From contig NZ_BNBO01000020.1 of the NCBI RefSeq assembly GCF_014655955.1, positions 1-64,000 on the forward strand: DNA of 64,000 nucleotides, written 5' to 3'. How positions within the stretch are numbered: position 1 is the first letter of the stretch; each line of letters begins with the position of its first letter. Source of the stretch: Kitasatospora indigofera. Its GTDB lineage: Bacteria > Actinomycetota > Actinomycetes > Streptomycetales > Streptomycetaceae. The notes below the pieces were generated by a model. The model saw only the letters and a list, made by a program, of their open reading frames with translations. It was not told the DNA's origin and did no database searches. Below are positions 43,036-51,586 of this stretch, in pieces. A program made the position numbers and the translations under genes.

Positions 43036-43587
43036 ATGCCCCGGCCGCCGGCCAGCCCGTTCCTGCTGCTCGACGTGGACGGCCCGCTGAACCCGTTCCA
43101 CGCGGCCCCGCACGACTGCCCCGCCGGCTTCGCCCCGCACCGGATGTCGCCCGGCTGGCTCCTCCCGGGCCCGGACGGCGCCCCGGCCCGGCCGGTCGAG
43201 GTCCGGCTCGACCCCTCGCACGGCGCCCGCCTGCTCGGCCTCGGCTACGACCTGGTGTGGGCCACCGGCTGGCAGGCCGACGCCAACACCTGGATCGCCC
43301 CGCGGATCGGCCTGCCGCCGCTGCCGCACGTCCCGTTCGCGGACATCCGGGCCTGGCGCCCCGACGGCACGTGCGCCAAGACCTGGGAGATCGTCAGCTG
43401 GGCGGCCGGGCGGCCGTTCGCCTGGGTCGACGACGACATCGACGAGGCCGACCGCGCCTTCGTCGCCGCCCGCCACCCGGGCCCGGCCCTGCTGCACCGC
43501 GTCCACCCCGCGAGGGGGCTGCGGGACGAGGACTTCGAGCTGCTCGCCGCCTGGGCCGCCGGCCCCGGCGCGGCGGTGCGCGGGTAG
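43036..43587 (+). CDS. HAD-superfamily phosphatase-like protein
   Basis: 183 residues from the ATG at 43036 (AGGAG eight nt upstream). HAD motif I appears as LLLDVDGPLNPF (Asp nucleophile). WATGWQADANTWIAP corresponds to motif II (Thr) and FAWVDDDIDEAD to motif IV (acidic pair). This set is found in actinobacterial HAD proteins related to the Swiss-army-knife RNA-repair type. Substrate unknown. It ends 237 bp before the RiPP regulator and is probably the last gene outside the cluster. Confidence 0.8.
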   Translation: MPRPPASPFLLLDVDGPLNPFHAAPHDCPAGFAPHRMSPGWLLPGPDGAPARPVEVRLDPSHGARLLGLGYDLVWATGWQADANTWIAPRIGLPPLPHVPFADIRAWRPDGTCAKTWEIVSWAAGRPFAWVDDDIDEADRAFVAARHPGPALLHRVHPARGLRDEDFELLAAWAAGPGAAVRG

Positions 43588-43641
43588 CCCGGCCGCCCGG
43601 CGCGGCCGGGCGGGGCGTCCGCCGGTCGGTCGCAACCCTTT

Positions 43642-43658
43642 GCTCAATGTTCGCTCAA
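43642..43658 (+). promoter_or_regulatory. Possible SARP-binding direct repeat
   Basis: GCTCAA occurs twice, 11 bp apart (43642 and 43653), in an AT-richer stretch upstream of the SARP gene. SARPs bind short direct repeats with 11-bp spacing near the -35 region, so this could be autoregulation. The repeat is short; chance cannot be excluded. Confidence 0.3.
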
Positions 43659-43674
43659 ATGACCATACACATCG

Positions 43675-43704
43675 TTGACTTGATGGATCGTCACACCGTA
43701 CTTT
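43675..43704 (+). promoter_or_regulatory. Putative promoter of the RiPP regulator/operon
   Basis: TTGACT, an 18-bp spacer and TACTTT form a recognisable -35/-10 pair about 120 bp upstream of the SARP start, in the only clearly AT-richer segment of the region. Nothing else is evident in the 43588-43824 gap. Confidence 0.45.
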
Positions 43705-43824
43705 CGACCACCTGGGCGTTGGCACCGTTCAGTCAAGTCGGTGCCTTCCTCACCCGACGGCACGGTCCGACCACGGCCCGCACCGGATCTCTGCAGCGCA
43801 CACGCAACGTGGGGGAGGGGAACC

Positions 43825-45300
43825 GTGGGGGACAGCGAGACGACTCCCGGGGCCGACGACGGCCCGGCGCCCGACGGGAGAACGGCCGGCCGGGGAGCAC
43901 CGGCCCGGTTCACCGTCCTCGGGCTGCTGGCCATCGCGGACAGCAGGGAGACCGTCGTCCTGCAACCCTCCAAACCCGCCGCCCTGCTGGCCGCACTGCT
44001 CGTCCGGCCCAACAGTGTCGTGTCGGTGGAGTCGCTGCAGCGGGTGATCTGGGGCGAGGAGACCCCGGCCACCGCGAAGGCCGCCCTGCAGACCTGCGTC
44101 CTGCGGCTGCGCAGGCTGTTCGGCAAGTACGGCATCTCCGGCAACACCATCGAGGCCGTACCCGGCGGGTACCGGATGGCCGCCGACGCCGGCACGCTCG
44201 ACCTGCTGGAGTACCGCTCCTTACTCGGCCGGGCCGCCGCCGCGGAGGCCGATCCGGGCGCCGAACTGGACCTGCTCCGCGCGGCGCTGGCCCTCTGGCA
44301 GCTGCCCGTCCTGTCCAACGTCCACTCGGACGCGCTGCACCTCGACGAAGTCCCCCGGCTGACCGAGGAGTGGCTGCGCACCGCCGAGCGGGTCTTCGAG
44401 ATCCAACTGGCCCTCGGCCGATGTCGCGAGGCGCTGACCGAACTCCGGCCGGCGGCCCACGCGCACCCCCTGCACGAGCGGTTCTGGGAGCAGCTGATCG
44501 AGGCGCTGCACCGCACCGGCCGCCGCGCGGAGGCCCTCGCCGAGTACCGGCGGGTCGAGGCGCACCTGCGGTCGGAGCTCGGGGTCGGCCCCGGCCCCGC
44601 GCTGCGGCACCTCGAAGCGGCCCTGCGCACCGGCGAGCCCTGGCCGCCCGCACGCTCCCCGACTCCGGGGGACGGCCCGGCCCGGGTCGGGGGAAGGCGG
44701 CCCGGCCCGCCCGGCGCCCTCGCCGCCCGAGGCGACCCCGGGGCGCCTGACCGTACCGACCCGCCCGACATGGCCGGCGTCCCCGGCCCGACAGGCCTGC
44801 CGGATCTGCCGGATCTGCCGGACCTGGCGGACCCGCCCGAGCGGCGCGGGGCCGGCGGCCGGGGCTTCGGGCCCGGGCCGGACGCCCCCGCGACCGGCGA
44901 GTTCGTGCTGGCGAGCCTGGTACGGGCCGGACTGCTGGAGGAATGGCCGCCCGGCCGCTACCGGGTGCACGAACTCCTGCGCACCTTCACCCGGGCGGCC
45001 ACCCACGGCCGCTCCCCCGCTCCCCCGGACCGCCGCCCGGACCGCTCCGAACGTCCGGACCGCACGGACCACGCCGACCGGACCGAACGCCAGGACCACC
45101 GGCCCCGCCCGGACCGCACCGACCGCACCGACCGTTCGGAGTGCCCGCGGCGCCCGGACCGCCCGGCGGTCACCGACCACCCGGCGGACCGCCCCGCCGA
45201 CCGTCCCGCCGACCGCCCCGTGCAGCGCGCCGCCGCCGCGCCCGGACCGGCCGGGTCCCCGCGGCAGCCAGCCGCTCCGCTGCGTACGACAGAAGTGTGA
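43825..45300 (+). CDS. SARP-family cluster regulator (TTA codon; remnant C-terminal winged helix)
   Basis: 491 residues from the GTG at 43825 with GGAGGGG upstream. Residues ~28-125 are the OmpR-like winged-helix DNA-binding domain (SVESLQRVIWGEETPATAKAALQ). Residues ~130-275 are the bacterial transcriptional activation domain (EALTELRPAAHAHPLHERFWEQLI, EYRRVEAHLRSELGVGPGP). A fragment resembling the AfsR winged helix (LVRAGLLEEWPPGRYRVHELLRTF) follows without any NB-ARC P-loop, then a repetitive Arg-Pro-Asp-Arg tail. Codon 133 (44221-44223) is TTA, the rare Leu codon read by bldA tRNA, tying expression to development. It is four bp upstream of the F-protein gene and is the likely activator of the RiPP operon. 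Confidence 0.9.
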   Translation: MGDSETTPGADDGPAPDGRTAGRGAPARFTVLGLLAIADSRETVVLQPSKPAALLAALLVRPNSVVSVESLQRVIWGEETPATAKAALQTCVLRLRRLFGKYGISGNTIEAVPGGYRMAADAGTLDLLEYRSLLGRAAAAEADPGAELDLLRAALALWQLPVLSNVHSDALHLDEVPRLTEEWLRTAERVFEIQLALGRCREALTELRPAAHAHPLHERFWEQLIEALHRTGRRAEALAEYRRVEAHLRSELGVGPGPALRHLEAALRTGEPWPPARSPTPGDGPARVGGRRPGPPGALAARGDPGAPDRTDPPDMAGVPGPTGLPDLPDLPDLADPPERRGAGGRGFGPGPDAPATGEFVLASLVRAGLLEEWPPGRYRVHELLRTFTRAATHGRSPAPPDRRPDRSERPDRTDHADRTERQDHRPRPDRTDRTDRSECPRRPDRPAVTDHPADRPADRPADRPVQRAAAAPGPAGSPRQPAAPLRTTEV

Positions 45301-45304
45301 GGCC

Positions 45305-47800
45305 ATGGCCGCGTACGAGGAGATCGCCGACACCCGCCCCCGGGTCCGCCGTGACGTGCTGTTCACCCGGACGCCGGAGGGCGTGCTGTTCCACAACGCC
45401 CACGGGGGCTTCAGCCTGACAACCAAGGAGGCGTACCGCTTCGCCTCGCTGATCGTGCCCCACCTGAACGGCCGCAACAGCGTCGCCGAGATCTGCCAGG
45501 GGCTGGACGGCACCCGGCGGAGCATGGTCGTGGAGCTGGTCCGGGCCCTCTACAAGCGCGGGTTCGCGCGGGACGCCGGCCCGGCCGAACCGGCCGGCGC
45601 CCGGGCCCCGGAACCCGGGGTGGCCGCCCGGTTCGCCGCCCAGATCGACTACGTCGACCACTACGCGGACGAGGCCGGGAGCCGGTTCCAGCGGTTCCGG
45701 GAGAGCCGGGTGGCGGTCCTGGGCGACGACCTCGTCGCGCGCTGGTGCGTGCTGAGCCTGGTCCGCAACGGCTGCGCCACGGTCGGCGTGGCGGCGGGCG
45801 TCGACCGGCCGGGCAACGGGTTCGAGGAGGTCCGTGCGGAGGTCGCCGCGCTGGTGGCCGAGGGCTGCCCGGTCTCGGTCACCCTGCTGGGCGGCCCCCG
45901 GGAGCCGGCGGGCGCCGGCCGGCCGGGCCCGGACCTGGGCTGGGCCGACCTGGCGGGCTTCGACCTGGTGCTGGTCACCGGCGGGCCGGCCGGCGTCCGG
46001 CAGCTGGCCGGGCTCCTGGACGACGGGATCCCGGCCGGGATCCGGCTGCTCGGCGCCTGGACCGTCGGCGGGCGGGCCGTGGTCGGACCGCTGATGACGG
46101 CGGACACCCCCGGCTGCTGGGCCTGCGCGGCCCTGCGGCTGGGCGCGAACACCGACCCGGGCGCCGCCGCCGACCTGTGGAGCGCGCTCGGCCCGCTCGC
46201 GCCGCGCGACCCCGGCGGCCCGCGGATCGGGCGGCCGCTCGCCGCGATGCTCGGCAACCTGCTCGGCTACGAGGTGTTCCGGCTGACCACGGGCGCCCTG
46301 CCGGCCGAGACCGACGGCCGGCTGATCATCCAGGACCTGGACTCCCTGGACGTGGTGGCCGAGCCGCTGCTCCCGCACCCGCGCTGCCGTCGCTGCGCCG
46401 GGCTGGCGGACACGGCCCGTGACACCGGCGCCCGGGGCGTCGGCGGTGAGCACCTGGACGCCCGGGGAATCAGCGGTGAGCACGTGGACGCCCAGGGCGT
46501 CGGCGGTGCGGGCGTGGGTGCCCAGGGCGTCGGCGGTGCGGGCGCCGCGAGCCGGGACGGTCTCGCCGACGGCCTGGGCCTGACCGGCCCGGCCGACGAC
46601 GGGGGCTCCGACCGGGACGGCTTCACCCACCTGGGCAGCGTTCAGGAGGCGGCCCGGGACGCCGCCCAGGACGACCGGCCGCCCGCCGACGGAGCCGCCG
46701 AGGAGGCCGCCGCCCAGGCCGCGCTGGCCGAACTCGACGAGCGGGCCGTACTGGTCCGGCCGAACGCCGGCGTCTTCACCGCCTACGCCGACGACGGGTG
46801 GAACCAGACCCCGCTGAAGATCGGCACGGTGGCGCTCTCCGTCGGCCACGGCGCGTCCCGCGAGATCTCCGCCTTCGACGTGCACCACGTCGCGGGTGCC
46901 CGGCTCCGCGCGCTCCACCGGGCGGCGGAGGTCTACGCCGAGCACGTGGTGCCACCGACCGGGCTGGTGGAGCCCGCCGAGGCCCTGGCCGGCGCGGCGC
47001 ACCGGCCGCTGGTGGGTCCCGGGGCGCTGGGCACGGGCACCGGGGCCGGCCCCGCCGACGTCCCGCTCTGGGCCGCGGCCACCTCGCTGCTCACCGGCGG
47101 CCCGGTGCTGGTGCCCGCCGGCGCCCTGCGCACCTTCGGCCCCTACAACCGGGACCGGGCCTTCGAGTCGACCTCCGCCGGGACGGGTGCGGCCGGAACA
47201 CCCGCCGCGGCAACGGCGCGCGCGCTGCTCTCCGCGCTGGCCCATGACGCGCTGCGCCGGACCCTGCGCGGCGCCCCGGCCGCCCGGGTCGACCCGGGCC
47301 TGTTCCCGGACGACCCCGAACTGGTCTTCCTGGCCCGCTCCGCGAAGAACCTCGGCCTGGAGCTCGAACTGCTGGAACTCGGCTCCGGCCCTGACCAGTT
47401 GGTGCCGGTGGTGCTGGCCCGGGCCACCGACCCGGGCAGCGGGCGGGACGACTGGGCCGTCGGCAGCGGGCTGCGGCTGCGCGGCGCGGCCCTGGAGGCG
47501 GCCCGCGACCTGCTCGGCCGGGTGCAGCTCGGTCGCGACACCGCGGGCCCTGCGCCGGCCGCCGGACACCCCGACACCGGAGACCCGCTGCTGCGCGAAC
47601 TGGCCACCGCCACCCTGCCGGTGGGCACGGGGGCACCGACCGGCCCGGCCGCCGCCCGGACGCTGCCCGAGGTGGCGGCCCGGCTGCGGGCCCTCGGCCG
47701 GGACGCGCTGGTGGCCCCGGTCGACGCCGCCGACCTGCGGGCCGGCCGGATCGCCGTCGCCCGGGTGCTGCTCACGGACGGGCCGACCGGTGCTCGGTGA
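45305..47800 (+). CDS. TOMM F protein: RRE plus ThiF/E1-like leader-binding protein
   Basis: 831 residues. Residues ~1-95 resemble a PqqD-like RiPP recognition element (RVRRDVLFTRTPEGVLF...MVVELVRALYKRGFA). Residues ~110-370 form an ocin-ThiF/E1-like domain with two CxxC pairs (CWAC ~269 and CRRC ~359) that should hold zinc. A ~40-residue Gly-Val-Gly-Gly repeat insert (375-415) follows, then a TOMM C-terminal domain (RAVLVRPNAGVFTAYADDGWNQTPLKIGTV). F proteins deliver the precursor leader to the YcaO enzyme and activate it. The next gene starts inside this one, implying coupled translation. Confidence 0.88.
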   Translation: MAAYEEIADTRPRVRRDVLFTRTPEGVLFHNAHGGFSLTTKEAYRFASLIVPHLNGRNSVAEICQGLDGTRRSMVVELVRALYKRGFARDAGPAEPAGARAPEPGVAARFAAQIDYVDHYADEAGSRFQRFRESRVAVLGDDLVARWCVLSLVRNGCATVGVAAGVDRPGNGFEEVRAEVAALVAEGCPVSVTLLGGPREPAGAGRPGPDLGWADLAGFDLVLVTGGPAGVRQLAGLLDDGIPAGIRLLGAWTVGGRAVVGPLMTADTPGCWACAALRLGANTDPGAAADLWSALGPLAPRDPGGPRIGRPLAAMLGNLLGYEVFRLTTGALPAETDGRLIIQDLDSLDVVAEPLLPHPRCRRCAGLADTARDTGARGVGGEHLDARGISGEHVDAQGVGGAGVGAQGVGGAGAASRDGLADGLGLTGPADDGGSDRDGFTHLGSVQEAARDAAQDDRPPADGAAEEAAAQAALAELDERAVLVRPNAGVFTAYADDGWNQTPLKIGTVALSVGHGASREISAFDVHHVAGARLRALHRAAEVYAEHVVPPTGLVEPAEALAGAAHRPLVGPGALGTGTGAGPADVPLWAAATSLLTGGPVLVPAGALRTFGPYNRDRAFESTSAGTGAAGTPAAATARALLSALAHDALRRTLRGAPAARVDPGLFPDDPELVFLARSAKNLGLELELLELGSGPDQLVPVVLARATDPGSGRDDWAVGSGLRLRGAALEAARDLLGRVQLGRDTAGPAPAAGHPDTGDPLLRELATATLPVGTGAPTGPAAARTLPEVAARLRALGRDALVAPVDAADLRAGRIAVARVLLTDGPTGAR
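46430..46550. repeat. Coding 30-bp tandem repeat (about 4 copies) in the F protein
   Basis: Roughly four imperfect 30-bp units (core GGCGTCGGCGGTG / GTGGACGCCCAG) encoding variations of Gly-Val-Gly-Gly-x-x-x-x-Ala-(Q/R). They make a flexible linker between the zinc E1-like part and the C-terminal domain. Confidence 0.75.
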
Positions 47801-49811
47801 GGTGCTCGCCCGCCCCGCCGGCCCGCCCGGGCGGGCCGCCCGGGCGGGGTGGACCGGCCCGTGGGCCGAGGTCTGCGAGGCGCTGGCGGCCCGGCTCGCC
47901 GAGGCGCTGGCCGGCCGGCTGCCCGGCCCGGCGCCCCGGGTGTCGGTGCTGGGCGTCCGGGACGAACTGGCGGTGGCGGCCGGCCAGGACGAACCGGCCA
48001 CGCCGGTCCACCTGTACGGCCACCACGCGATCATCGGGCCGTATCCCGCACCCGCTGCCGGGGGGACCGCCGCCGGGGACCGGCCGCCGGCGCCCTGCGC
48101 GCGCTGCCTGGCCCGGCGCTGGCAGGCCGTCCGCTCCGGCCCGCTGCGTGAGGCGCTGGAACTCGGCGGCGGCACCCGGGCGGCGGGGCGGCCGCCGTGG
48201 GCGGTGCCGTTCGTCGCCGACGCCGTCGCCGCGCTGATCACCGCCAGGCGGGAGCGGGCGGCGACGGCCGACGGCCCGGCGGCGCGGTTCCCGCTGGTCG
48301 ACCTGCTGGACCTGGAGACCCTGCGCGTCAGCGCCTTCCCGCTGGTGCCCGACGCCGAGTGCCCGGGCTGCGGGCAGCCGACCGACGACAGTGCGGACGC
48401 CGCCCGGATCGAGCTGCGCAGCCGGCCCAAGCCCGCCCCCGAGGTGTTCCGGCTGCGCGGGGCGGACGCCTACGACCTGCCGCTGGAGGCCTTCGTCAAC
48501 CCGGTGGCCGGAATGCTCGGGCCCTCGGTCGTACCGGACCTGGTCTCCGCGTCCACCTCGGCCACGGTCGGCTGCTTCACCATGCGCTCCGGCGACTACC
48601 TGCGCGAATGCTTCTGGGGCGGCCACACCGGCAGCTACCGGGCGAGCACCCGGGTCGGGCTGCTGGAGGGCCTGGAGCGGTTCGCCGGGATGCGCGCCCG
48701 CGGCCGGCGCACCACCGTGCTCGCCGCCTTCGACGACCTCGGCGGCCAGGCCCTCGACCCCCGCGACTGCGGCCTCTACTCGGCGGAGTTCCACCGCGCC
48801 GAGCCCGGCGTGCGGCCGTTCGCGCCGGACCGCCCGGTCCCCTGGGTCTGGGGGTGGTCGCTGCGTGACCGGCGCCCGCTGCTGGTGCCGGAGATCCTCA
48901 CCTACTACCACGCACCCGGCGGGCTGGAGAACCGGTTCGTCCAGGAGAGCTCCAACGGCTGCGCCTCCGGCGGCTGCCTGGAGGAGGCGGTCTACTTCGG
49001 CCTGATGGAGGCCGTCGAGCGGGACGCCTTCCTGCTCGCCTGGTACGGCCGGCTGGAGCTGCCCGAACTGGACGTCCGCGACGCCGCCCGGCCCGGCATC
49101 GCCGCCATGGTCGACCGCCTGGCGATGTACGGCTACCGGGCCCGGTTCTTCGACACCCGGACGACCTTCCCCGTCCCGGTGGTGACGGCGGTCGCCGAGC
49201 GGATCGACGGCGGCCTCGGCCGGCTCTGCTTCGGTGCGGGCGCGAGCCTCGACCCCGAGGCGGCGATCTGGGCCGGCCTCTGCGAGATCGCCACCGACGC
49301 CGTCAACCTGCGCCGCCGCACCGCCCGCGAGGAGCGGCGGCTGCGGGCGATGGCCGAGGACTTCGACCGGATCCAGGTGCTGCACGACCACCCGCTGGTC
49401 TACGGACTGCCCGAGATGGCCCGGTACGCCGACTTCCTGCTGGCCCCGCGCGCGGCCGGCGGGGGCCGAGGACCCGCCGGACTCGACAGCCTGCGGCGGC
49501 CGGGGCCCACCGGAGCGGCGGTGATCGAGCCCTCCGGCGACCTCCGGGACGACCTGCTGGCCTGCGTCGACGCGGTCACCGGCGCCGGGTTCGACGTGAT
49601 CGTGGTCGACCAGACCATGCCCGAGCAGCGGGACCTCGGCCTGCACACCGCGAGCGTGCTGGTGCCAGGACTGCTGCCGATCGACTTCGGCCGCAGCCGC
49701 CAACGCGCCCTGACCATGCCCCGGTTGCGCACCGCCCCGCGCGAGGCCGGGCTGCTCCCGAGGGACTTGCGCGCGGACGAGGTCAACCCGGCACCGCACC
49801 CGTTCCCATGA
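47790..49811 (+). CDS. YcaO cyclodehydratase 1 (azoline-forming)
   Basis: 673 residues from the GTG at 47790, overlapping the F gene by 11 nt; GTG at 47802 is an alternative. An N-terminal ~200-residue domain carries two CxxC pairs (CARC ~102, CPGC ~190). The YcaO domain (~225-660) shows the ATP-binding RVGLLEGLERFAG and SNGCASGGCLEEAVYF..EAVERDAF. It ends PAPHPFP, the PxPxP-type tail of azoline-forming YcaO enzymes. It should use ATP to activate backbone amides so that Cys (and Ser/Thr) side chains cyclise to azolines. A close paralogue lies at the far end of the operon. Confidence 0.9.
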   Translation: MLGEVLARPAGPPGRAARAGWTGPWAEVCEALAARLAEALAGRLPGPAPRVSVLGVRDELAVAAGQDEPATPVHLYGHHAIIGPYPAPAAGGTAAGDRPPAPCARCLARRWQAVRSGPLREALELGGGTRAAGRPPWAVPFVADAVAALITARRERAATADGPAARFPLVDLLDLETLRVSAFPLVPDAECPGCGQPTDDSADAARIELRSRPKPAPEVFRLRGADAYDLPLEAFVNPVAGMLGPSVVPDLVSASTSATVGCFTMRSGDYLRECFWGGHTGSYRASTRVGLLEGLERFAGMRARGRRTTVLAAFDDLGGQALDPRDCGLYSAEFHRAEPGVRPFAPDRPVPWVWGWSLRDRRPLLVPEILTYYHAPGGLENRFVQESSNGCASGGCLEEAVYFGLMEAVERDAFLLAWYGRLELPELDVRDAARPGIAAMVDRLAMYGYRARFFDTRTTFPVPVVTAVAERIDGGLGRLCFGAGASLDPEAAIWAGLCEIATDAVNLRRRTAREERRLRAMAEDFDRIQVLHDHPLVYGLPEMARYADFLLAPRAAGGGRGPAGLDSLRRPGPTGAAVIEPSGDLRDDLLACVDAVTGAGFDVIVVDQTMPEQRDLGLHTASVLVPGLLPIDFGRSRQRALTMPRLRTAPREAGLLPRDLRADEVNPAPHPFP

Positions 49812-49850
49812 CCCGGCCGGTTCGCGCCCCCGGGCCCGCGCTCCCAACTC

Positions 49851-49882
49851 CTCCGTCCCCGACCGCCTCCGTCCCCGACCGC
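49851..49882. repeat. Perfect 16-bp direct repeat
   Basis: CTCCGTCCCCGACCGC occurs twice back to back in the 100-bp gap between the YcaO and dehydrogenase genes. Confidence 0.7.
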
Positions 49883-49911
49883 TTCCGGACCGACCTCCTG
49901 AGAGGACCCAC

Positions 49912-51570
49912 ATGGGCTACGCCCACGCGTACGCGAACGCGGTGATGCACCGGGGCCGAGTCCCCATGGAACCGGCCGACTTCGTGCCCGACTGGGCCGA
50001 CCGCCCCAGGAAGGGCAAGTTCTACCCCCGGGCCGAGCACTTCCCGCTGCCCGACAGCGACGCACCCGCCGACGCGACCGTGCAGGCCGGGCTGTTCGGA
50101 CCGCCCGGGGACGGCGGGTTCACGCTGGCCCTGCTCGGCGGGATGCTGCAGGACTCCTACGGCCTGACCGGCCGCCGGCTCGCCGTCCACGCGAACTCGG
50201 ACCTCGGCACCCTGCCGCTGTACACCCACGCCAACTGGTCCCGCGGCACCGCCTCCGGCGGCGGCCTCTACCCGATCGGGGTCCACTGGGTCGCCGGTCC
50301 GAGCGGCCCGCTCGCCCCCGGGGTGTACCACTACGCCACGCCGCACCACTCGATGCAGCGGCTGCTGGCCGGGGACGTCTCGGCGGAGGTCCGCGCCGCG
50401 CTCGGCGGCCACCGGACCGGCGAACCGGACCGCGACGGCGGGACCGACCAGTTCCTGGTGCTCGGCGTGAAGTTCTGGCAGAACGCCTTCAAGTACAACA
50501 GCTTCGCCTACCACGTGGTCACCATGGACATCGGCGCGCTGGTCGGCACCTGGCGCCTGTGGGCCCGGGCCCGGGGCCTGGACGTCGGGCCCGTGCTCTG
50601 GTTCGACGAAGCCCGGATCGGGAACCTGCTCGGGCTCTCCCCCGAGGAGGAGGGCGTCTTCGCGGTGGTCCCGCTCCGCTGGCAGCGCCCGACGCCCGCA
50701 CCCACGCCCGCACCCACGCCCGTACCCGCGCCCGGCCCGGCCGGCCCGGCCGGCGGCGGAGCCCGGGTGCGGCTCAGGGACCAGGAGAAGTCCCGGCGCG
50801 TGCTCGGCTTCGAGACCGTCCGGCGGATCCACGCCGCGACCCTCGTGGGCGCGGCCGGCCGGCCGCCGGCCGGAGCCGTGGCCCGGGCGCTGGACCGCCC
50901 GTCGGCCCCCGCCGCGCCGACCGTCCCGGCCGGCGGCACGGTCCTTCCCCTGCCGCCGCCGGACCAGCTGGCGCTCGGCGTGCGCGAGGCCCTGCGGGCC
51001 CGCCGCAGCAGCTTCGGCCGGTTCACCGCGACCGTCCCGGTGAGCGCCGGGGAGCTGGCGGCGGCACTGGCGGCCGCCGCGGCCGGCGGCGACCTCGGCA
51101 GCGACGCCCAGGCCCCCGGCGGGCCGCCGCTCACCAGCCTCTACGTCTTCGTCAACCGGATCGAGGGGGTGCCCGCCGGGACGTACGCCTACGACGGCCC
51201 GGCCGGCTCGCTGCGCCTGCTGAAACCCGGGCCGCCGGGCGCCTTCCTCCAGAAGAACTACTTCCTCTCCAACTACAACCTGGAGCAGGCAGGCGCGGTG
51301 CTCGTCCCGGCCGCGCCCACGGCGGCCGTGCTGGACGCCGTCGGGGACCGGGGGCTGCGCCTGGTCAACGCCACCGTCGGGGCGATCTCGCAGGCCGTCT
51401 ACACGGCCTGCGCCGCGCTCCAGCTGGCCTGCGGCGTCGCGCTCGGCTTCGACTGCGTCTCGTACGCCGAGGAGCTCGGGCTCGACGGCCCCGGCGAGAC
51501 CCCCCTGCTGATCATGATGATCGGCCACGAGCGGCCGGACCGGGCCGACTTCAGCCATGCGATCGCCTGA
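49912..51570 (+). CDS. SagB-type FMN-dependent azoline dehydrogenase
   Basis: 552 residues; GAGAGGA precedes the ATG. Two nitroreductase-like halves are visible: the first with NWSRGTASGGGLYPIGVHWVAG and NSFAYHVVTMDIGALVGTWRLWARA, the second with LRARRSSFGRFTATVP and NYFLSNYNLEQAGAVLV, joined by a Pro-rich linker. The family oxidises azolines to aromatic thiazoles and oxazoles using FMN. It therefore completes the YcaO reaction on the precursor. Confidence 0.9.
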   Translation: MGYAHAYANAVMHRGRVPMEPADFVPDWADRPRKGKFYPRAEHFPLPDSDAPADATVQAGLFGPPGDGGFTLALLGGMLQDSYGLTGRRLAVHANSDLGTLPLYTHANWSRGTASGGGLYPIGVHWVAGPSGPLAPGVYHYATPHHSMQRLLAGDVSAEVRAALGGHRTGEPDRDGGTDQFLVLGVKFWQNAFKYNSFAYHVVTMDIGALVGTWRLWARARGLDVGPVLWFDEARIGNLLGLSPEEEGVFAVVPLRWQRPTPAPTPAPTPVPAPGPAGPAGGGARVRLRDQEKSRRVLGFETVRRIHAATLVGAAGRPPAGAVARALDRPSAPAAPTVPAGGTVLPLPPPDQLALGVREALRARRSSFGRFTATVPVSAGELAAALAAAAAGGDLGSDAQAPGGPPLTSLYVFVNRIEGVPAGTYAYDGPAGSLRLLKPGPPGAFLQKNYFLSNYNLEQAGAVLVPAAPTAAVLDAVGDRGLRLVNATVGAISQAVYTACAALQLACGVALGFDCVSYAEELGLDGPGETPLLIMMIGHERPDRADFSHAIA

Positions 51571-51586
51571 ACCCGCGGAGGAACGC

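Noticed and set aside
45170..48430. A 1086-codon minus-strand open frame opposite the F protein and YcaO 1 genes
   Set aside because: Same reason: shadow composition, opposite to genes with clear motifs.
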